Part shown: piece by piece, positions 6,581 through 9,854 of the stretch
How positions within the stretch are numbered: the first letter of the stretch is position 1
Layout of the letters: each line of letters opens with the position of its first letter
Assembly: GCA_027063215.1 (NCBI GenBank)
Contig: JAMOSE010000024.1
Location: 1-9,854 of the forward strand
From: Sulfurimonas sp.
Lineage (GTDB): Bacteria > Campylobacterota > Campylobacteria > Campylobacterales > Sulfurimonadaceae
Direction: 5' to 3'
Length of the DNA: 9,854 nucleotides
The notes under the pieces: generated by a model
Databases searched by the model: none
What the model was told of the DNA's origin: nothing
What the model saw: the letters and a program-made list of their open reading frames with translations, nothing else
Position numbers and translations under genes: made by a program

Positions 6581-7318
6581 ATGAGTATAATTAAAATTGA
6601 TATGAACTCACCTGAATTTCAAGCAGAGTTAGAAAAAACAATTAGATTTACAGACAAAGTAAACAAGCAGTTTGGATGGGTATATAATCCACAAGAAGAA
6701 GTAAACGAAGGCGTACAGATGGGTCTTGCTCGTAACAAGATGATGTACAAAAAAAGATTTTGCCCTTGTTTTATGGTTGAAGAAGTTGATGGTAAACCAA
6801 AATCTGCTGATGATCGTATCTGTCCTTGTAAACCGGCAATTGAACGTGAGATTCCAGAAAACGGTGTTTGTCACTGTGGAATTTTCTGTACTCCTGAATT
6901 CGCAGCACAAAAAAGAGTAGAACTGGGCATGGAAGAAGTTGCACATACACATTCACGCGGTCTTTCAAAAGAGGAGTGTAAACTTCTTGTTAATCAAGAT
7001 GAGCTAGATGGTGATGAGCTTGTTTCTCTTCTTGAAGCACGTGAACTTGGTATGGTAAAGTTTACACTTGTTGATGTTCGTGAGTATATGGAGTGGCAAA
7101 TGGGTCACATCAAAGGTGCTGACAAATTGGTTCCTACATCATCATTTTTTCAAACTTGGGAAGAGGCAAATCTTGGCAAAGATGAAAACATCATTCTTTA
7201 CTGTCATGTAGGTAGTCGTTCTGCTCATGTTGCTAGAATTTTAACAGATAGCGGATATACAAAAATCGGAAACTTGACACATGGTATTGTCTCTTTTCCC
7301 GGTAATATAGAAAGATAA
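6581..7318 (+). CDS. Ferredoxin-thioredoxin reductase catalytic-type domain fused to rhodanese
   Basis: The 245-residue protein has two redox or sulfur domains in one chain. Residues about 10-110 resemble the catalytic subunit of ferredoxin:thioredoxin reductase: three Cys-x-Cys pairs, CPC (61-63), CPC (81-83) and CHC (97-99), which in the family hold a 4Fe-4S cluster beside a redox-active disulfide. A further cysteine follows at 103. After a linker (about 115-145, with C133), residues about 146-240 form a rhodanese domain with VDVRE (164-168), GHIKGA (175-180) and active-site loop CHVGSR (208-213), C208 being the sulfur-carrying cysteine. I chose the ATG at 6581 because AAAAAGGG precedes it; an upstream in-frame start would run 55 codons into argG. 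It probably handles thiol or persulfide chemistry in the cytoplasm, but its partner and reaction are unknown. No variable-subunit gene is nearby. Confidence 0.85.
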   Translation: MSIIKIDMNSPEFQAELEKTIRFTDKVNKQFGWVYNPQEEVNEGVQMGLARNKMMYKKRFCPCFMVEEVDGKPKSADDRICPCKPAIEREIPENGVCHCGIFCTPEFAAQKRVELGMEEVAHTHSRGLSKEECKLLVNQDELDGDELVSLLEARELGMVKFTLVDVREYMEWQMGHIKGADKLVPTSSFFQTWEEANLGKDENIILYCHVGSRSAHVARILTDSGYTKIGNLTHGIVSFPGNIER

Positions 7319-7337
7319 TAAATATAAAGGCAAAAAA

Positions 7338-7784
7338 ATGAAAGTACTTTTAATAAAAGATGTAAAAAGTTTAGGAAATGCTGGTGAAGTTAAAGAGGTT
7401 AAACCCGGATATGGTCAAAACTTTTTAATCAAAAAAGGATTTGCAAAACCTGCAACACCTGAGATCATTGCAGAGCACGAAGCAGAAATCAAAAGAAAAG
7501 CCGAAGAAGAAGCAGCAGAGATTGCACGTCTAAAAGAGATGGCTGAAAAACTTGATAAAATTGAGATCATCATTACAAAAAAACTTGGTCAAAACGGTCA
7601 TCTTTTTGGTGCTGTTACAAAAGATGAAATTGCACATGCACTCAAAGAGCAACATGACATAGAGATCGATAAAAAACATATCACGGACAAAACTGCTATC
7701 AAAACAGTTGGTGAACATGATGTGGATCTTAAACTCGGACATGGAATTCATGCAACACTCCATGTTGATGTTCAAGGTGAATAA
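7338..7784 (+). CDS. rplI: 50S ribosomal protein L9
   Basis: L9 binds 23S rRNA near the L1 stalk and helps maintain reading frame. The product has the standard 148 residues: an N-terminal RNA-binding domain (1-47) with the L9 signature GNAGEVKEVKPGYGQNFL, a long charged connecting helix rich in Glu, Lys and Ala (about 42-75), and a C-terminal domain (about 78-148). AAAGG at 7327-7330 lies 7 nt before the ATG. It starts 19 nt after the FTR-rhodanese gene, and the last A of its TAA is the first base of the hslV start codon (TAATG), which points to coupled translation. Confidence 0.97.
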   Translation: MKVLLIKDVKSLGNAGEVKEVKPGYGQNFLIKKGFAKPATPEIIAEHEAEIKRKAEEEAAEIARLKEMAEKLDKIEIIITKKLGQNGHLFGAVTKDEIAHALKEQHDIEIDKKHITDKTAIKTVGEHDVDLKLGHGIHATLHVDVQGE

Positions 7785-8329
7785 TGTTTGATGCTACTAC
7801 AATACTAGCCTACAAAGGAAAGAACAAAGCTGTTATCGGTGGTGATGGTCAGGTTACTTTTGGAGACAGTGTTTTAAAGGGCAATGCAACAAAAATACGT
7901 ACACTGCATCATGGTAAAATCTTAGCAGGTTTTGCCGGCAGTACGGCTGATGCATTTAATCTTTTTGATATGTTTGAAGAGTTTTTAGAGAATAAAAAAG
8001 GGGATATTTTAAAGTCCGTTGTCGAATTCTCTAAAGCTTGGAGAAAAGATAAAGTACTACGTCGTTTAGAAGCTATGATGATTGTACTCAATAATAATCA
8101 TATCTTTATCTTGACAGGAAATGGTGATGTTGTAGAACCTGAAGATGGAGAGATAGCTTCCATTGGCAGTGGTGGTAATTTTGCAATCTCTGCTGCACGT
8201 GCTTTAAAAAAACATGCTACACTTGATGAAGAAGATCTTGTAAAAGAATCCCTTCATATTGCGGCAGATCTCTGTATCTATACAAACCACAATATCAAAA
8301 CACTTACCTTAGAGGATAATCAAGAATGA
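7784..8329 (+). CDS. hslV: HslV (ClpQ) peptidase subunit of the HslUV protease
   Basis: HslV forms the double-hexamer peptidase chamber of the ATP-dependent HslUV protease, a proteasome-like threonine protease. The 181-residue product matches along its length: GGDGQVTFG (19-27), GNATK (33-37) with K37 aligning to the active-site lysine of the E. coli enzyme, GFAGSTADAF (49-58), IGSGG (127-131) and CIYTN (164-168). The catalytic threonine is expected to be T5 in MFDATTI, so three residues besides the initiator methionine must be removed to free it; E. coli HslV starts MTT and needs only methionine removal. The start overlaps the rplI stop by one base and the stop overlaps hslU by four bases (ATGA), consistent with coupled, balanced synthesis of the complex. 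Confidence 0.97.
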   Translation: MFDATTILAYKGKNKAVIGGDGQVTFGDSVLKGNATKIRTLHHGKILAGFAGSTADAFNLFDMFEEFLENKKGDILKSVVEFSKAWRKDKVLRRLEAMMIVLNNNHIFILTGNGDVVEPEDGEIASIGSGGNFAISAARALKKHATLDEEDLVKESLHIAADLCIYTNHNIKTLTLEDNQE

Positions 8330-9657
8330 ATATGACTCCAAAAGAGATAGTTGAATATCTTGACAAATATGTAATTTCACAAAAAAATGCAAAAAAGACC
8401 ATAGCACTTGCTCTAAGAACACGCTACAGAAGAATGCAGCTTGATGATGAAATGCGTCAAGAGATTAAGCCAAAAAACATTCTTATGATTGGATCAACAG
8501 GTGTTGGTAAAACAGAGATCTCACGAAGACTGGCAAAAATGATGAAAGTCCCTTTCATTAAAGTAGAAGCTTCAAAATATACAGAAGTCGGTTTTGTCGG
8601 ACGTGATGTTGAGTCTATGATTCGTGATCTCGTTGTTAACTCTCTTGCTATTGTAAAAGCAGAAAAAGAAGAGGCTAACAAAGAAAAGATTGAAAACTAC
8701 ATCATTAACCGCATTACTGAAAAACTTGTTCCCCCTCTTCCTGCAGGAGTAAGTGAAAGTAAAAAAGATGATTATCAACGACTGCTTGAAGCTACTGAAA
8801 AGCGTGTAGAATCCGGTGAGATGGATGATAAAGTAATAGAGATAGAACTTGAATCAAGTGGTACTATCGAATTTAACGATACAAACCTCCCACCTGAGAT
8901 GGCAAAAGTACAAGAGAGTTTTTCCAAGGTATTTTCTACTCTGAACAAAGAAGATAAGAAAAAAGAAGTTACTGTCAAAGATGCCAAAGTACTCCTTCGC
9001 CAAGAAGCAAGTTCAAAACTTCTTGATATGAACTCTCTCACAGCTGAAGCTCTGCGTCGTGCAGAAAACGGCGGAATTATTTTTCTTGATGAGATCGATA
9101 AAATTGCACTCAGTGAAAAATCACAAGGCAGAAATGACCCTTCAAAAGAGGGAGTACAACGTGATCTCTTACCAATAGTAGAAGGTTCTAGTGTCTCTAC
9201 AAAATATGGAACGATTAATACGGATCATATTCTCTTTATTGCAGCAGGTGCTTTTCATGTAAGCAAACCAAGTGACTTGATCCCTGAGCTTCAGGGGCGT
9301 TTTCCTCTGCGTGTAGAACTTGAAGCCTTGACAGAAGAGACACTCTATAAAATTTTAACACAGACAGAAAACTCTCTTTTAAAACAGTATGAAGCACTCC
9401 TTAGTGTTGAAGGTATGGAGCTTGTGTTTGAAGAAGAGGCAGTTCGTGCGATTGCACAACTTTCACACCGTGCCAATGAGACAGCAGAAGATATCGGTGC
9501 ACGCCGTCTACACACTGTACTAGAGCGCATACTTGAAGATATCAGTTTTAATGCTGATGAATACAAAGGCGAGACATTTGTTGTAACAAAAGAACTCGTC
9601 CATGAAAAACTTGATGAAGTTGTTGAAGATGATGACCTTTCAAGATATATACTATAA
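8326..9657 (+). CDS. hslU: HslU (ClpY) ATPase subunit of the HslUV protease
   Basis: HslU is the AAA+ unfoldase that feeds substrates into HslV. The 443-residue product equals the E. coli length. It has the N-terminal helix pair (MTPKEIVEYLDKYVISQ), Walker A GSTGVGKT (56-63), a pore loop GFVG (89-92) in place of the common GYVG, an inserted charged I-domain (about 110-240), Walker B IIFLDE (251-256), QGRFPLRVEL, sensor-2 GARRL (391-395) and the C-terminal tail ending in RYIL that docks into HslV. Two starts six bases apart are possible; I give the ATG at 8326, which overlaps the hslV stop, while ATG 8332 would lose two residues. The gene ends in tandem stops, TAA TAG. Confidence 0.97.
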   Translation: MNMTPKEIVEYLDKYVISQKNAKKTIALALRTRYRRMQLDDEMRQEIKPKNILMIGSTGVGKTEISRRLAKMMKVPFIKVEASKYTEVGFVGRDVESMIRDLVVNSLAIVKAEKEEANKEKIENYIINRITEKLVPPLPAGVSESKKDDYQRLLEATEKRVESGEMDDKVIEIELESSGTIEFNDTNLPPEMAKVQESFSKVFSTLNKEDKKKEVTVKDAKVLLRQEASSKLLDMNSLTAEALRRAENGGIIFLDEIDKIALSEKSQGRNDPSKEGVQRDLLPIVEGSSVSTKYGTINTDHILFIAAGAFHVSKPSDLIPELQGRFPLRVELEALTEETLYKILTQTENSLLKQYEALLSVEGMELVFEEEAVRAIAQLSHRANETAEDIGARRLHTVLERILEDISFNADEYKGETFVVTKELVHEKLDEVVEDDDLSRYIL

Positions 9658-9664
9658 TAGTCCC

Positions 9665-9688
9665 GTAGAGGAGCAAAAGCCCCTCTAC
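9665..9688 (+). repeat. Hairpin 1 in the hslU-era gap
   Basis: GTAGAGG (9665-9671) pairs perfectly with CCTCTAC (9682-9688). Inside the loop, after one A-C mismatch, GC (9673-9674) can pair with GC (9679-9680) around an AAAA tetraloop. No T-run follows, so it does not look like an intrinsic terminator; an RNA processing or stability element is more likely. Function is unknown. Confidence 0.6.
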
Positions 9689-9696
9689 TCCGCTTA

Positions 9697-9709
9697 CGCC
9701 GCTGAGGCG
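9697..9709 (+). repeat. Hairpin 2 in the hslU-era gap
   Basis: CGCC (9697-9700) can pair with GGCG (9706-9709) around a GCTGA loop. The stem is short but all G-C and lies between two stronger hairpins. Confidence 0.4.
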
Positions 9710-9717
9710 ACTAAAGG

Positions 9718-9733
9718 CAGAGACTTGTCTCTG
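9718..9733 (+). repeat. Inverted repeat 3 in the hslU-era gap
   Basis: CAGAGAC (9718-9724) and GTCTCTG (9727-9733) are perfect 7-base arms separated by TT. As RNA it would fold with six pairs and a CTTG tetraloop. It ends 20 nt before the era start codon, so it may influence translation or processing there; a DNA-binding palindrome is the alternative. Confidence 0.55.
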
Positions 9734-9740
9734 TAATACA

Positions 9741-9745
9741 AAGGA
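9741..9745 (+). promoter_or_regulatory. Shine-Dalgarno of era
   Basis: AAGGA lies 8 nt before the ATG at 9754 and supports that start. Confidence 0.7.
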
Positions 9746-9753
9746 AAATATTA

Positions 9754-9854
9754 ATGACAAAAGCTGGTTTCGTTTCACTTATTGGTCGTCCAAACGCTGG
9801 TAAAAGTACACTTATGAACTCACTGCTCGGTGAGAAAATTGCAATGGTAAGCCA
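9754..9854 (+). CDS. era: GTPase Era (5' end only)
   Basis: Only the first 33 codons are in the window. They read MTKAGFVSLIGRPNAGKSTL and continue MNSLLGEKIAMVS, with the P-loop GRPNAGKST at residues 11-19 and the following leucine-rich helix and KIAMVS switch start that are typical of Era. Era binds the 3' end of 16S rRNA and takes part in 30S assembly. Er/EngA-type GTPases share the P-loop, but the GFVSLIGRPNAGKSTL form and the KIA-(M/I)VS stretch favour Era. It follows hslU by 96 nt and is probably in the same operon. Confidence 0.9.
   Translation, partial: MTKAGFVSLIGRPNAGKSTLMNSLLGEKIAMVS

Noticed and set aside
6629..6968. Minus-strand open frames opposite the FTR-rhodanese gene
   Set aside because: They are shadows of a strong coding frame, with low-complexity, phenylalanine- and cysteine-rich translations and no ribosome-binding site of note.
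9658..9753. Possible tRNA or rho-independent terminator after hslU
   Set aside because: No cloverleaf, CCA end or T-loop motif is visible, and none of the hairpins is followed by a T-tract.
8457..9778. Minus-strand open frames opposite hslU and the era start
   Set aside because: HslU is complete and motif-rich on the plus strand. The serine-rich translations are typical of antisense to AAA+ genes.
1..9854. Mobile element, CRISPR array, toxin-antitoxin or defence system
   Set aside because: I saw no transposase, integrase, repeat-spacer pattern, terminal repeats or nuclease-type gene; apart from the small unknown protein all genes are housekeeping, transport or flagellar.

Overview
The window reads as ordinary chromosome of an AT-rich member of the Campylobacterota (Epsilonproteobacteria), most likely a Sulfurimonas-like organism. 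Pointers are the HslV start (MFDATTIL, close to the Helicobacter form as I remember it), a Campylobacter-style promoter with phased T-tracts in front of argG, a FlaG-type flagellar gene with a sigma-28-like promoter, and the KYDG form of the ligase active site. The genus is an inference from gene content and protein flavour, not from a search.

Left arm, minus strand (1-4657): four genes read leftwards as one tight unit: an MFS transporter, a 90-residue protein of unknown function, a MATE-family efflux protein, and NAD-dependent DNA ligase ligA, whose 3' end lies outside the window. Junctions are an 11-nt overlap, a 4-nt ATGA overlap and an 18-nt gap, so the genes are very probably cotranscribed and partly translationally coupled. 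The ligase is a housekeeping gene placed behind two membrane transporters.

Centre (4658-5346): a divergent promoter region, then a single flagellar gene flaG with a strong Shine-Dalgarno and a good match to a sigma-28 promoter, ended by a long hairpin followed by T-tracts. A T-rich spacer with a clear TATAAT box then starts the right-hand operon.

Right arm, plus strand (5347-9854): argG (arginine synthesis), a fusion of a ferredoxin-thioredoxin-reductase-like catalytic domain with a rhodanese domain, rplI (ribosomal protein L9), hslV and hslU (ATP-dependent protease) and the start of era (ribosome-assembly GTPase). Gaps are 13 and 19 nt, then 1-nt and 4-nt overlaps. The only sizeable break is the 96-nt hslU-era gap, which holds a GC-rich cluster of hairpins.

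I found no RNA gene, insertion sequence, CRISPR array, prophage or defence system. The points most worth a second look are the FTR-rhodanese fusion with unusual cysteine spacing, the HslV N-terminal extension ahead of its catalytic threonine, the GC-rich hairpin cluster before era, and the unknown 90-residue protein coupled to two transporters. None of these amounts to a clearly new system.
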